From Cryptomeria japonica (lineage: Eukaryota > Streptophyta > Pinopsida > Cupressales > Cupressaceae): 64,000 nt of DNA. The notes beneath the pieces are model-generated. The model made no database searches. It saw only the letters and a list, made by a program, of their open reading frames with translations, and was not told where the DNA came from. Position numbers and translations under genes: made by a program. Positions 20,068 to 31,527 of this stretch are shown piece by piece. How positions within the stretch are numbered: position 1 is the stretch's first letter; every line of letters begins with the position of its first letter. Location: NCBI RefSeq assembly GCF_030272615.1, contig NC_081410.1:125675640-125739639 (forward strand), given 5' to 3'.

Positions 20068-22437
20068 TTATGTGGAACATGAATGACTCCGTGAAGAGCT
20101 TCTACGCTCTCTATCCATCATGATCCCATGATATGTGGCTACCTTTGCCTGAGCCACCTCTAGAACATGCTCTGTCCATTGCAGTCTCTCTAACAAAGTA
20201 TTCTCCCTCTCTTGCCCGACCTCTAACTCCACCCAAAAGGGGGTGAATAGGTCCTCATGTCGCCCAACACTCCTCTGAGATCTATGCACTATCTGCGAGG
20301 AGCTAGGAATTTGTGCGGTAATGATGATGTTTGTCACTCCATGTTGGATAAGGGAGTGCCACTTTTGAACACCAACTGCAGAGATAGAAAGAAGTTTTCA
20401 TCAGTAGCATTCTATATAATTAAATCTAAATTTGCATAAATTAAACAATCATAAAATCACCTTACCTGGATCTCCCTTTCGCTAATAGGGGTCGTGAAAA
20501 GAGACCTCCTGTGACTGAGAACCACTAGGCTCTTCGTGCTCATAATGTCTCTATACAGTGGGCAATGGACAGTGGGGACTAGAATCAGGACCCCTTATAG
20601 GATCCTTCTCCCCTCGAGATGCAATGCTCGGTGGATCTAGGGCTATGGTGTCATCTCTGGAGTGATGTGGAACTGCATCTGACTCATCCTCCTCATCCTC
20701 CTCACCCTCCTCATCCTCCTCATCTTCCTCCTCCTCTCTATCCCCCTCATCCTCACCATCCTAATCTCCCTCTCCAGCATCAAGATCATCTCCTTCACCA
20801 CTAGTCTCTTGCTCTCCTTCATCATTATCCTAATCATTTGTGTCCTCCTCACCAAGGTCCTCAGATGTATCAGGGTTCTCCTCATCACCTGCTTGTCTCC
20901 ATGGTCTAGGGTTCCCTCTAGGGAAGTATGCAAGAAAGATAGTGCCAGGGTATATCCTACCCCACCATGTGATGTACCGTCGGTGTGTACCCACTTCATC
21001 TCTATAGTTGGTCGCGATATCCTGATCTGACCCATCTGAATCTGTGATATCAATCTCATCACTAGTAGGTCTCGGAATGGTTCCTAGCCTAGGGGTCATG
21101 CATGAGTGTTGGATTTAGATATGCACATCAGTAGGGACACACTACTCGAACCCAAACTATCGTCGGACTCAATCGAGGTAGAATGGTACTATAGTGTGGC
21201 TATACCGTCCCTCCAGAAGATGGTTCCTCTACATGCAAAATAACTGCCTATGTATACCAGCCCACATGTACATCCTAAGGTAGGGTCTCCATCTGGTAAC
21301 CTCCACTGTCAATCTGACAAGAGTCACCCTCCAATGAAGCAAGTCTCTGAACCGCCACTCACGGGTAAGAGGATATGCAAACACCCTAGGCTACTCTGGA
21401 AACAAATCAATGAGAACCCTAGCAAGTCTAGTGCACGTGATGTGATCGAGTATCCAAATTTGTAGCAATGTGCAAATCATCAGGATGCATCCATGTCCAA
21501 AAATGTACTCTTCTAGGTCATGATAGAGGTGGGCTAACATGCTCTGCCCACAAGAAAATATCATCCTTTGTCTCTTCATAGATCTCACCGCATAAGTGAG
21601 ACCTCTATGCATGTGTGTGTCATGCCCATTGGGGCACATGGCTAATGCAATGGCAACAATCATCAATCGTCTCACTAGTGCTACCTCATCGGTGGGATGT
21701 AAAAGCCAACTGATCATAATGTGACCTTTCGTCTCACCAGGCATCTCTCTTCCAATGCAGTATATATGCTCCCTTTTGTATTCGATATCGATGCGATCGG
21801 CTTGATACCTCACTGTCTCTCCTCTGATAGGCAGATGGAGTATGTAGTACACATCCTCTAGAGTGATTGTCATCTCCCTCATAGGTAGGAGAAAGGTGGA
21901 GGTATCTACATCCCATCTCTCCATCAAGGCCATCAGCATCATGGGGTGGAACTTGATGGCATGCATGGTCATCACATACCATAGACCTATTGCATGTAGC
22001 AGCTCTCTTTCCTCTGGTGAAAGCCTCAAAATATGACTCTGGAGGCTCTGAAAGGTGTGGCTGGTAGTGTTCTCTCGTATGTAGGGAAGAATCTGCAAAA
22101 TGAAACAATCCAATCATTAGTGATTGATCATCATCATCTAATCGAAAACATCATTCTATCTATTCTATACCTCATATGCCTGATCTCATGCAACCCTCGA
22201 TCACCCCGAGTAGGGACCAGGGTGACCCTCTGGGATTGGAGTGCCCTGGGAGGACCAAGGTGCCTAGACAAGGGGCATGCGCATGATCTCGATGTTGACA
22301 TCATCAACACAAAAATCAAAGTAAACAAAAAAGTCAACGGAAGGTCAACTCACCTCATCAAGCGGTCTGTTGGTCAGCACGACCTAGCACAAGATCTCCA
22401 TCTGCATAGGTCATTCGGGTCGATGTTGAGGCATGAT
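20068..22437 (-). pseudogene. Antisense plant-mobile-domain (PMD, MAIN-like) pseudogene with introns
   Basis: Minus-strand gene inside plus-strand element C. The main exon (22092 to about 21391) encodes a PMD: SPEERELLHAIGLWYV, HPMMLMALMERWDVDTSTF, LPMREMTITLEDVYYILHLP, GHIMISWLLHP. Beyond a stop at 21391 homology-like sequence continues (FYLDRVRRQFGFE), then a very acidic Asp/Glu tail (about 21060-20640). An intron at 22093-22170 (78 bp) has a GTATAG donor and TTTTGCAG acceptor. A second probable intron (about 22262-22340) has donor AG/GTGAGT and acceptor TCTAG. PMD proteins (MAIN/MAIL family) act in plant silencing and development, and PMDs are known to be carried by transposons. Stops indicate decay. 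The first-exon start is a guess. Confidence 0.75.
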
Positions 22438-22450
22438 GGTTGACACGTGG

Positions 22451-23009
22451 GCTCCTCTACAGTGAATAGTGCACAAAGTCAATAAGTGACAAACGAAAGT
22501 GTTGCTTTCATATTTATGAGGTTCCCACTTTTTTATTTTTATAATTTTAAGTTAAAAACCCTAATTTCACTCTTTCACTTAATCCATCATAACTTGAGCT
22601 AGGGAGTTCCAATTTTTGCACTGTCGGTGGCATCAGGATCCTGATTTCACTCTCTTACTCCACACTTATTTCATAAAGTGCTTTGATGTTGAATCGAGCC
22701 TTGTTGTGAACATGTTTCATCAAGGTCTTTATCACAATTCGATGTGGTAAACATGATACCCTGTTTCACCTCACTAATAAGCAAGCCAAAACAGGGGGGC
22801 TATAGCTACTCACGAATTTCATCACCTTCCTTAGTAAGCATTAGGTAATTTTGTGATCTAATATGTGGTTTTGTAGGATGCAGTTCCTAACTATGTACTA
22901 CAGATATCGCTAGGGGCTTCATCTGACAACTTATAGATATTTTTTTTTCAAATAATGTTTATTTTTCTATACTTTAGCTTGCATATGCACGTAGTATCAT
23001 ATGACCACT
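22451..23009 (+). other. Non-coding sequence before the element C PPT
   Basis: No ORF or domain seen. Contains T-rich and A/T-rich tracts and leads into the PPT. It might include the promoter side of the antisense PMD gene. Confidence 0.45.
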
Positions 23010-23024
23010 AAAGTAGGAGCTAAA
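23010..23024 (+). other. Polypurine tract of element C
   Basis: AAAGTAGGAGCTAAA, two differences from the PPT of element B, directly before the LTR start. Confidence 0.75.
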
Positions 23025-23806
23025 TTTAGCATAATAAATTGTACACCCTTTCTAGGGTGGTACAATTTCACGCTTGGTTTAGCACCTGCCTTAGTATGTT
23101 TTGCATCCTGCATTTCTAACCTCCTTTAAGCATTTAATTAATTAATTAATTTAATTAAATCTAGATTCATATTTAATCACTGCATACATTATAAAGTTCG
23201 GCCCTTTACCCTAAGCATGCACCTTTTCATTCTATTCCTTCAATAAATCATTAAATCATAAACCCTAATTATGTCCCATTTCGACCTTTAAGGCCCGATT
23301 TCGCATATCAAAACATCTTGGAATCGGCTATAACTTTGGGATTCACTCTAATATCATCATATCTAGCGGCCCTAGAAATTTGGTGAAAAGTTGGAAGGAT
23401 CCCTGACATTTTCCCAAAATTTTGGGAGCATAATTCTATGATATTATAATGCTTAACCCCAATAAATTGGTGGGAAATTAAAATCCTAGGTCGGCCTAAA
23501 GGTTAAATTAAGATATACAGTTTCATACATAAGAGCTCTCTTTCTTCATTTGAAGGAAAAAAAGAAAGATCTAAAAAAAAAACTTTTGGAGCGATCACAA
23601 GGAGCCTTTTATGCAACGAAAGAGTAGATCTTTTGGAGTCTTCAACAACATTCAAAAACATATATCAAACATTCATCAAGCATTCTTTCGTCAATTGGGG
23701 GCTTTTGAAGATGTAGGAAAGTAAAAGGAGATCACCGACTCAAGATTGACTTGTACCTCTCTCTGAGGTTTGGGTATGTTTTCATGTTGTTTTCATGTCT
23801 TTGTAT

Positions 23807-25301
23807 TGATAACTCAATGATGAACGGATAGTACCAAACCGGTACTAAGAGGGGGGGGTGAATCAGTACAGCCAAAAACACAATCCTGAAACCGGTTAGT
23901 CAGCAGACAATGTGCTTTGGCAAACAAACAGTAACACCGGTCTTAAATAGAGTACAACCAGAAAAACCCAAAATAGCTGAGACAAGCATAAATCGGTTGA
24001 CACTTATCTTTTCATACAATCTAATACTTCATTTCCATTTCACCCTAGTACATGAATAGGTAATCTATCATCAAACATGTATAAACAGCTAGATCAACAT
24101 GATTTACCTTCAGACACAAATCACTTAAACCATCACATAAATAACACCACACATGACACACAGATTTTTTACGTGGAAATCCAACTGGGAAAAATCACGA
24201 TAGGGATGAATACCCACAAGTTGTTTTGAACTCTTTAGAAGTCCGCTCTGTTAGGAGCCTACTCCGGTTAAAGACTTATTACAACAAGTTATGTTAGGAA
24301 CCGATCCTGCTAGGGATCACCTGATTAAGGGATGGCTAAGATACCCGGTTAAGGGTTAAACCCTGTTAAAGGTTACCTTGTTAGAGGATTTCAAGAACTC
24401 AATGAATTTGAGTCACCCTGTTAAAGGATTTTCAGTAAGCTGGTTAGAGCTACTGTTAAGGGATTTTCCAACTATTGAGGTGGTTAGAGATCAACAGGTA
24501 TTACAATGATCTAGTAACAGCACTCAATGCCAATACAGATCCGATTTAGCTTCTCTTCACCTTCTGCACTTACACTCTGCAGGTATCACTTCTCTCCTCT
24601 GGTCTAGCAAGAATCACGTATCTCTTCACTTGGATACGCACACACAAATTTTTCTAACAACCTCTGAAAGAAACACAACAATGACCTTATAGGAAACAGA
24701 TAGGTCAGTAGCATAAACCCTAAACCCTAAAACCTGTTAGGTTAAGCAATTCAAATAGTCTATCCTGACTATTGAGCACATTGCATTAAATGCAACAGTA
24801 TTGAACCAATCTCAAGACGTTCTCCATCGTTCGTTTTCCACCGCTTTCATGGCAATTGATAACCCATCATGCATTTTCACTGTTTATAGACTTCACACAT
24901 TCCCGAGGTAGAAGGGAACAATCTCCTTCATGCAAGATCCTTCACACGCACAAGGCTAACATGGCAACATGGTCTGTTCTTTGTTACAATGCTAACTCAT
25001 CACACAAAGTCACAGGTTGAGTCACACAAGCTTGAAGCACTTCAACCGGAAACCCTAAAGTTGAGACTACCAACCAGTAGTCATACAAAGCTTCCATGTA
25101 CTAGTTCCCATATCAACATGTCGGTTCACCTTGAACAGACACACCGCTTCACTTTGGCACATATACCGGTTCACAATGTTATACCGGTTCTCACATATAT
25201 TGGTTCTTGGTAATATACCGATTCTCTCTCTTCAGCATATTGACATCAATGACAACATACAATGACATCATGTCCTCATACTGGTTCACATAATGCCAAC
25301 A
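23807..25301 (-). repeat. 3' LTR of copia element G (1495 bp)
   Basis: In element sense begins TGTTGGCATTATG and ends ...GAGTTATCA. Shares the block of 'CCCTGTTAAAGG' type repeats with its partner. It lacks a segment of about 112 bp present in the 5' LTR near 32368-32480. Confidence 0.93.
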
Positions 25302-25315
25302 ATCTCCCCCTTTGG
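25302..25315 (-). other. Polypurine tract of element G
   Basis: CCAAAGGGGGAGAT on the minus strand, directly before the 3' LTR. The stretch 25316-25543 between it and RNase H is non-coding. Confidence 0.88.
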
Positions 25316-25543
25316 CATTGATGGCAATATACAAAGATATCTCTTTGCTTCACATCTTCTCCCCCAATTTCTGCAGATCTCTTCTCCACTTCACTTCTTC
25401 TCCCCATTTGACAACAATGTCAAAGTGGAGGCACAAGCTTCCCTGTTCCATTATGCTGCTCCCCCTGAGGAGTAGCATCCTTCAACACATCAATCCTGAA
25501 AATATTTGACAATGCAATACTTGACTGATGTGGAGCTCATATC

Positions 25544-25989
25544 TTAGTTCACCTCTTGAAGGGGCAACACCCCTAATTCACCTCTTAAGTAGGTAATTGT
25601 AGCCTTTGGGAGAGGCTTGGTGAATATGTCTGCTAACTGCTCCTTGCTGGAAACATGTTCCAGTGCAATCTCTTTGTTCTGAACCTTTTCCCTCAAGAAA
25701 TGATACTTGAGCTCAAAGTGCTTGGTTCTAGAATATAAAACCAGATTCTTGGAAATATTGATAGCACTTGTGTTATCATAAAATATTCTTACCGGTTTAG
25801 ATACAGGAACTCTGAAGCCATTCAATACATGCTTCATCCAAATAGTCTGGGTGCAGTTCATAAAAGCTGCAACATACTTTGCTTCCGCTGTAGACTGAGA
25901 GATACAACTCTGCTTCTTACTCATCCATGAGACCAGGCTACCACCAAGAAAGAATGCACCACTGATTGTGCTCTTCCAGTTGTTCACAT
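25544..25989 (-). pseudogene. pol: Copia G RNase H, C-terminal part
   Basis: RNase H of Ty1/copia: NNWKSTISGAFFLGGSLVSW, KKQSCISQSTAEAKYVA, IWMKHVLNGF, RIFYDNTSAINISKN, RTKHFELKYHFLREKV, EQLADIFTKPLP, ending normally at 25544. Its first part (TDADWTGNV) lies at 27808 and above. The two halves join in frame once the solo LTR and one CACAT copy are removed. Confidence 0.93.
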
Positions 25990-27807
25990 TGATGCTCTGC
26001 AAAAAGGATTAGAAAATCTGTTTGATGGCAACACACACAAGAGCATAAGAAACAAACGTTAGTGTTAGCAACAAAAGATTATCCTAAACAAGCATATCAA
26101 GAGAGATATTAAGCATGAAATAGAAAGCATATAAACATAGAATAAAATAGCTAATCAAGATGCTCATAGTTGCTCCTCCCTTGTTACTCTCCTCTCCAAG
26201 TCCCAAATGAGTGTAGCTCTCAGCTTTTAGCACTAGCCATGGATGCCATATGGAGATTCAAGATGGTTGAATATGATAAGCAAATGCTATGCAAGTGTAG
26301 ATAGTGATGCTATGAGAAAGCTCTATGCTAATGTCAGTATAATAACAATACTCTAATGCTTCCTTTTTTGCTTGAGGAGAAGGGTTCTATTTATAGAAGA
26401 AATGGGGAAATGAAAGGTTAAGATTGAGTAATCTTAACAAGGGTTAGGATTGAAAGATATTCAATCCATGTGAGACTTTCAACCCAATCCCATGTTGACA
26501 AGTGTCACCATGAGGAGGCTTGAGAGGAGAGATAAGGAGCATTAAATGCTTGAGGGAACATGATGGTTACCCTAGTCAAAGAAATAAATGCTTTAAAGAG
26601 ATACATGGGTTACATGAGGGTTAAGTTAGGGGTCAAAGTCCTTAACCATGGGTGCAAGTGGAATTAACTATTAATGGTCATGTAAGAGCCATAAGTGGTT
26701 TGGAAGACTTTAGAGGCTAATTTGTTGAACACACAAATCATTAATTGTTTTTCAAAGACTTTGGAGTCTTTGAGAAGTGACTCCAATTTGCTTAGGAATG
26801 TGACAATATTTAGGGGATGGATTAGGTTAATTAGGAAGGGTTTAGAAGAATCTAGAAGGGGTTTAGGCATGCAAGTGGATTTTGTAGGAAAATGCAAGTG
26901 GGAGGAATTTTGGTATTTTCAATTAAAATAAAATCATTTATTTCAATTAAATGGTGTAATTTGCATTTGGATAAATATTCAAATAAATATTAATTTATTT
27001 AAATGAGAAAAAGGAAGATAAAGCATTAAAATGCTTGAAGACTTTGAGGGAAACCATTAAAGGCTTGAAGACTTTAAGGAAAACCATTAAAGTCTTAAGA
27101 AGACTTTAAGGGAAGCCATTAAGTTTGAAGACTTTAAAGCCATCAAGTTTGAAGACTTTAAGGGAAACCATTAAAGGCTTAAGAAGACTATAGAAGGAAG
27201 CCATCAAGTTTGAAGACTTTAAGGGAAACCATTAAAGGTTTCAAGTGGGTGAGGATAAATAGGATTTTAAATAAATAATTTATTTAAAATAGTTGTGCAA
27301 CTTGCATTTGTAGGAAAATGCAAGTGGGTGGAGGATAAAGGTGATTTAAATAAATGATTTATTTAAAATAGTTGTGCAACTTGCTTTTGTAGGAAAATAC
27401 AAGTGGGTGGAGGATAAAGGTGATTTAAATAAATTATTTATTTAAAATAATTGTGCAACTTGCATTTGTAGGAAAATGCAAGTGGGTGGAGGATAAAGGT
27501 GATTTAAATAAATGTTAATTTATTTAAATGTGAGAGATGAGATTTTGGGGGTTTTAAATAAATATTAATTTATTTAAATGTGAGAGAAAATTTAATTAAA
27601 CAAATATGATTTATTTATTTAATTAATGGTCTGAATTTGGTTAAGTGAATTAAATCAAATCAATTGAATAATTTATTTAATTAATAGGAGAAGAGGGTTA
27701 AGATGAATTAATTAAATATTAATTTAATTAATTATTGATTGATGGTTAAATAATCAAATAAATACTAAATATTCATTTAATTAAGTGGACAGATTTATGT
27801 GACTACA
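25990..27807 (-). repeat. Solo LTR of the E family (1818 bp)
   Basis: Starts TGATGCTCTGC and ends ...GACTACA, the reverse complement of the E LTR ends, with perfect TSD CACAT (25985-25989, 27808-27812). Minus-strand TATA box at 26388-26394. It contains three copies of an 80-bp unit ('TGTGCAACTTGCATTTGTAGG...') against two plus a partial in E's own LTRs, and a longer run of 'AAGACTTTAAGGGAAACCAT' units (27030-27240). Confidence 0.95.
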
Positions 27808-29127
27808 CACATTACCTGTCCAATCAGCATCTGTGAATACTTTCAAGTTGAAATCCTTGCTATATGGATACCACAATCCATAATCAATAGTTCCCTTCTG
27901 ATACCTAAGAATCTGCTTGACTGCAACCAAGTGGGATTCTCTTAGACTTTTCTAGAACCTTGCAGTAATGCCAACTGCATGTGCAATATCTAGTCTACTA
28001 TGCACTACATAATGCAACTTACCAATCATTGATCGGTATTCCTTCTCATTAACCAATGTTGAGTCATCCTCTTTGGATAGTTTACAACCGGTCACCATCA
28101 GTGTACCAACCGGTTTGCTATCTTCCATGCCAAAGGTCTTCAACACCTCTTTGACATACTTGGACTGAGTGATAAAGATTCCATCTTTTATCTGCCGAAT
28201 CTGCAATCCAATGAAGAACTTAATCTCCCCTATGAGTGACATCTCAAACTCTTTCTTCATCTCATCTGCAAACTCATGACTCATCTTGTCATCTCCACCA
28301 AAGATAATGTCATCAACAAATACCTCACAGATCAGGATCTGATCTCCTTCAAATTTCAAGTAGATATTGCTATCTTCACTTGTTCTCTCAAATCCAATCT
28401 TCAGAAGATGGGAGTGCAGGCGTTCATACCCTGCTCTAGGTGCCTGGTTTAGACCATATAAGGCTTTATGTAGCCTACACACCATGTCACTATCTTTAGA
28501 TTGGGCAAACCCATCTGGTTGCTCTATATACACCTCCTCTTCAAGTACTCCATTTAGAAATGTAGATTTTACATCCATTTGATATACTTTGAATCCTTTA
28601 AAAGTTGCATATGCAAGAAGCATACGAACTCCTTCCAATCTGGCTACTGGGGCAAAGGTTTCTCCATAGTCTTCTCCTTCTTCTTGAGCATATCCTTTAC
28701 ATACTAGTCTGGCTTTGTTCCTTACCACTGTGCCATCCTCATTCAGCTTGTTTCTGAAAACCCATTTGGTTCCAATGACATTTTTATGCTTCGTTCTGGG
28801 TACCAAAGACCATGTACCATTCTTCTCTATCTGGTCAAGTTCCTCCTCCATTGCCTTGATCTAGTCTTTATCTTTATGTGCCTCTTTGAATGATTTAGGC
28901 TCAAATTTAGAGATCATACAAGAATTTTCTCTAACCTTTCTTCTTATAAGGATTCCTGCATCCTTATCTCCTATGATCTGCTTTGGATCATGATTTAGTT
29001 TGACATATCAAGGAATGCACTTGACTGATTCTTCATGCTTTTCTTCTTCATACTCATCTTCATCAGCATCAGCATCTACTGGTGAAGGAATACTGGTACT
29101 GGTACTCGGTTGATTAGCAACCGGTTC
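27808..29127 (-). pseudogene. pol: Copia G reverse transcriptase and start of RNase H
   Basis: RVT_2-type [96 protein letters not shown] and the catalytic pair in [11 protein letters not shown]. The usual Trp after APRA is Gly here. Stops: near 28862 (TAG where TGG is typical), near 29010 (TGA), near 29129, and at 27952-27954 (TAG where Gln is typical). Most fit C-to-T or G-to-A change. The frame then runs into RNase H up to ADWTGNV, where the solo LTR lies. Confidence 0.92.
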
Positions 29128-30240
29128 CTAGAAGGTTACTACTGGTTCATCTCTTACTTGCTTACTGTCGGTTTCCTCAGGTTTTCCAGAGTTTTCATCA
29201 ACTCTAACATTGATGCTTTCAACAATTCTCTGAGTCCTATTGTTGAAACATTTGAGAGCTTTTCTCTTGGTGGAATATCCTAGGAATATTCCTTCATCAC
29301 ATTTTGCATCGAACTTGCTCTGATGTTCACTCCTCTTGATATAACATTTGCTACCAAACATTCTAAAGTAGCTTACTACTGGTGTCTTACAGGTCCAATA
29401 CTCATAAGGAGTCTTATCTTTTCCTTTCTTGATGAGTACCTGATTCATTGTGTATACTGCAGTGCTCACCGCTTCTCTCCAAAAGGTGTGAGAAACTTTT
29501 CCTTGGATCAGCATAGTTCTAGTTGCTTCAACCACAGTTTGGTTGTTTCTTTCTGCTAAGCCATTCTGTTGTGGAGTTCAGGGGGCAGATAGTTGCCTCT
29601 TGATGTCGTTCTCTTCACAATATTTGTTGAATTCACCGGAAGTGAACTCACCTCCTTGATCAGTTCTAAGGCATTTAATTCTTCTACCACTTTCCTTTTC
29701 TACCAATGCTCTGAAAGCTTTGAACTTTCCAAAAGCTTCAGACTTATCCTTCAAGAATGTGACCCACATCATTCTTAAGCAATCACCAGTCGGAATCATG
29801 ATATACCTTTCTCCCTGTACACTCCTAGTTTTCATAAGGCCACACAAATCAGTATGCACAAGATCAAGTAAATTGTCAGCAGTGAAGGATTTACCTTTGA
29901 AAGTTGAGGAAGACATTTTCCCAAGTTGACACTCCCTGCACAAAGGATTTTCTGGTTTGCTCAGCACCGGCAATCCTCTGACTGCCTTGGTCTTGTTGGC
30001 TTTCACAATGTTGTCAAAGTTTACATGGCAGAGTCTCCTATGCCATATCCAGCTATCATCAAATTTAGCCATAAGACATGTACTTACATTTGCATCCAGC
30101 TGAAATAAGTTAACTTTGGTCTGCATACCAGTTGCCATCAATTCACCATTCTTTCCTTTGATTTTGCACACTCCCTTTTTGAATTCTAGAATGAGTCCAC
30201 TATCATTCAGCTAGGCAACGCTCAATAGATTGTCTGAGAC
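29128..30240 (-). pseudogene. pol: Copia G GAG-pre-integrase and integrase
   Basis: After a one-base deletion near 30236, homology continues with a TAG near 30211, then LNDSGLILEFKKGVCKIKG. The GAG-pre-integrase zinc region follows (HRRLCHVNFDNI, CRECQLGK: H-H-C-C). The integrase core has HTDLCG (first Asp), RTDQGGEF (second Asp) and QNGLAERNNQTVVEATR (Glu). One TGA sits in SAP*TPQQNG near 29578. The C-terminal part includes FGSKCYIK and KFDAKCDEGIFLGYS. The catalytic D, D and E are all readable, but the stops make it inactive. Confidence 0.92.
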
Positions 30241-31456
30241 CTTCCACCCAATACACATTGTCAACACTACTCTTTCCATTCAGAGAGATGGACCCTCTTC
30301 CTTTAACCATACATGGTGCATCATTGCCAAAACGAACCACACCACCATCATATTCTTCCAAACATAGAAACTTGCTCCGGTCACCAGGCATATGGTGAGA
30401 ACAGCCACTGTCAATAATCCACTCATTGGCATTATCAAAGCGGGAGACAAGAGCCTTCTTGTCTGACACATCTTCCTTTATTGCAACAAACACAATGTCT
30501 TCATTCTCTTCATCTTCTGATACCTCATCTGTGACACCTTCATTAACTGCAACAAAATAGTTTCTCTGGTTTCCTCCTTTGAATTTCTTGAACCTCTCTA
30601 TTTTATCCTTATTGTCACCATTAGGACAGTTTATAGCAATATGTCCTATCTGGTTACAAGAAAAGCATTTCAAAGGGAGCTTACCTCTGTATTTACCGGT
30701 TCCTTTGGGAAGTTTCCTGGCAAGAAGAGCTTCAAATTCCATCAGGATCTCCTCATCATCCATTTCTCTGCTTTGTCTCGGTTCACCACTGGTGCATGCT
30801 TCTTTTCCTTTTCTGGATGGTATAGCAGAAGCTGTAAAAGTTGATTCAGTCTTTTGAACACTGCCATAAAAACTATTTAGCTCATAGGTTGTCAACTTTG
30901 CAATGATGGAGTCTAGGGATACCTTAGTCTTGTCTATTGATCTCAACTCCTAAATAGCAGCAACCCTTATTGCATAGACTGATAACAAGGATCTCAGAAC
31001 TTTTCTTACCGTAGTGGAATCTTCCATTTTACCACCTGCACTCTTGATATCTCCGACAACAGTTTTGATTCTTATTCCATACTGTTGAATGGTCTCACCT
31101 TCAACCATCCGCATGTCTTCAAACTTTCCTCTAAGGCTTTCTTCCTTAGCTTGTTTTACATGCTCATCACCGCCATGGATATTTTCAAGAGTATCCCATA
31201 CTTCTTTGGGATTTACTTTATCTTGGACATCAATAAACTCAATGTCAAATAAACTACTAATTAGGGCTTCCATGACTTTACCATTCTCCTGCATCTCTCT
31301 CTTTTGGTCATCGGTGAGAGTATCGATAGGGGCAACATAAGCATTCTCAACATAGCTCCAGTGTTGAGCACCCATGCTTCTGATGTATATCTTCATTATG
31401 TCTTTCCATTTATTGAAATTATCTCTGTTAAACTTTGGACCTTCCCTCCTCATCAT
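30203..31456 (-). pseudogene. gag: Copia G gag and protease
   Basis: ATG at 31456, 57 bases after the PBS. UBN2-type copia gag: NFNKWKDIMKIYIRSMGAQH, DVQDKVNPKEVWDTLENIH, SLRGKFEDMRMVEGETIQQY. One TAG at 30947-30949 interrupts it. Then comes a classic zinc knuckle CFSCNQIGHIAINC (CX2CX4HX4C) near 30640, an acidic linker, and the protease with WIIDSGCSHHM (DSG triad) near 30400. A deletion near 30236 throws it out of frame with integrase. Confidence 0.93.
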
Positions 31457-31513
31457 TAGATTGGGATCTTTTCCTCAAGCGGTTAAGCTTATAACATAGA
31501 GGACCTAGAGGAT

Positions 31514-31525
31514 GCTCTGATACCA
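31514..31525 (-). other. Initiator tRNA-Met primer-binding site of element G
   Basis: Minus strand TGGTATCAGAGC, complement of the 3' end of plant initiator tRNA-Met, two bases inside the LTR boundary. Standard for Ty1/copia. Confidence 0.92.
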
Positions 31526-31527
31526 AT

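Noticed and set aside
20643-21062. Acidic/basic 139-codon frame opposite the Asp/Glu tail
   Set aside because: Low-complexity GA/CT sequence gives long open frames by composition; the PMD-continuing frame explains it better.
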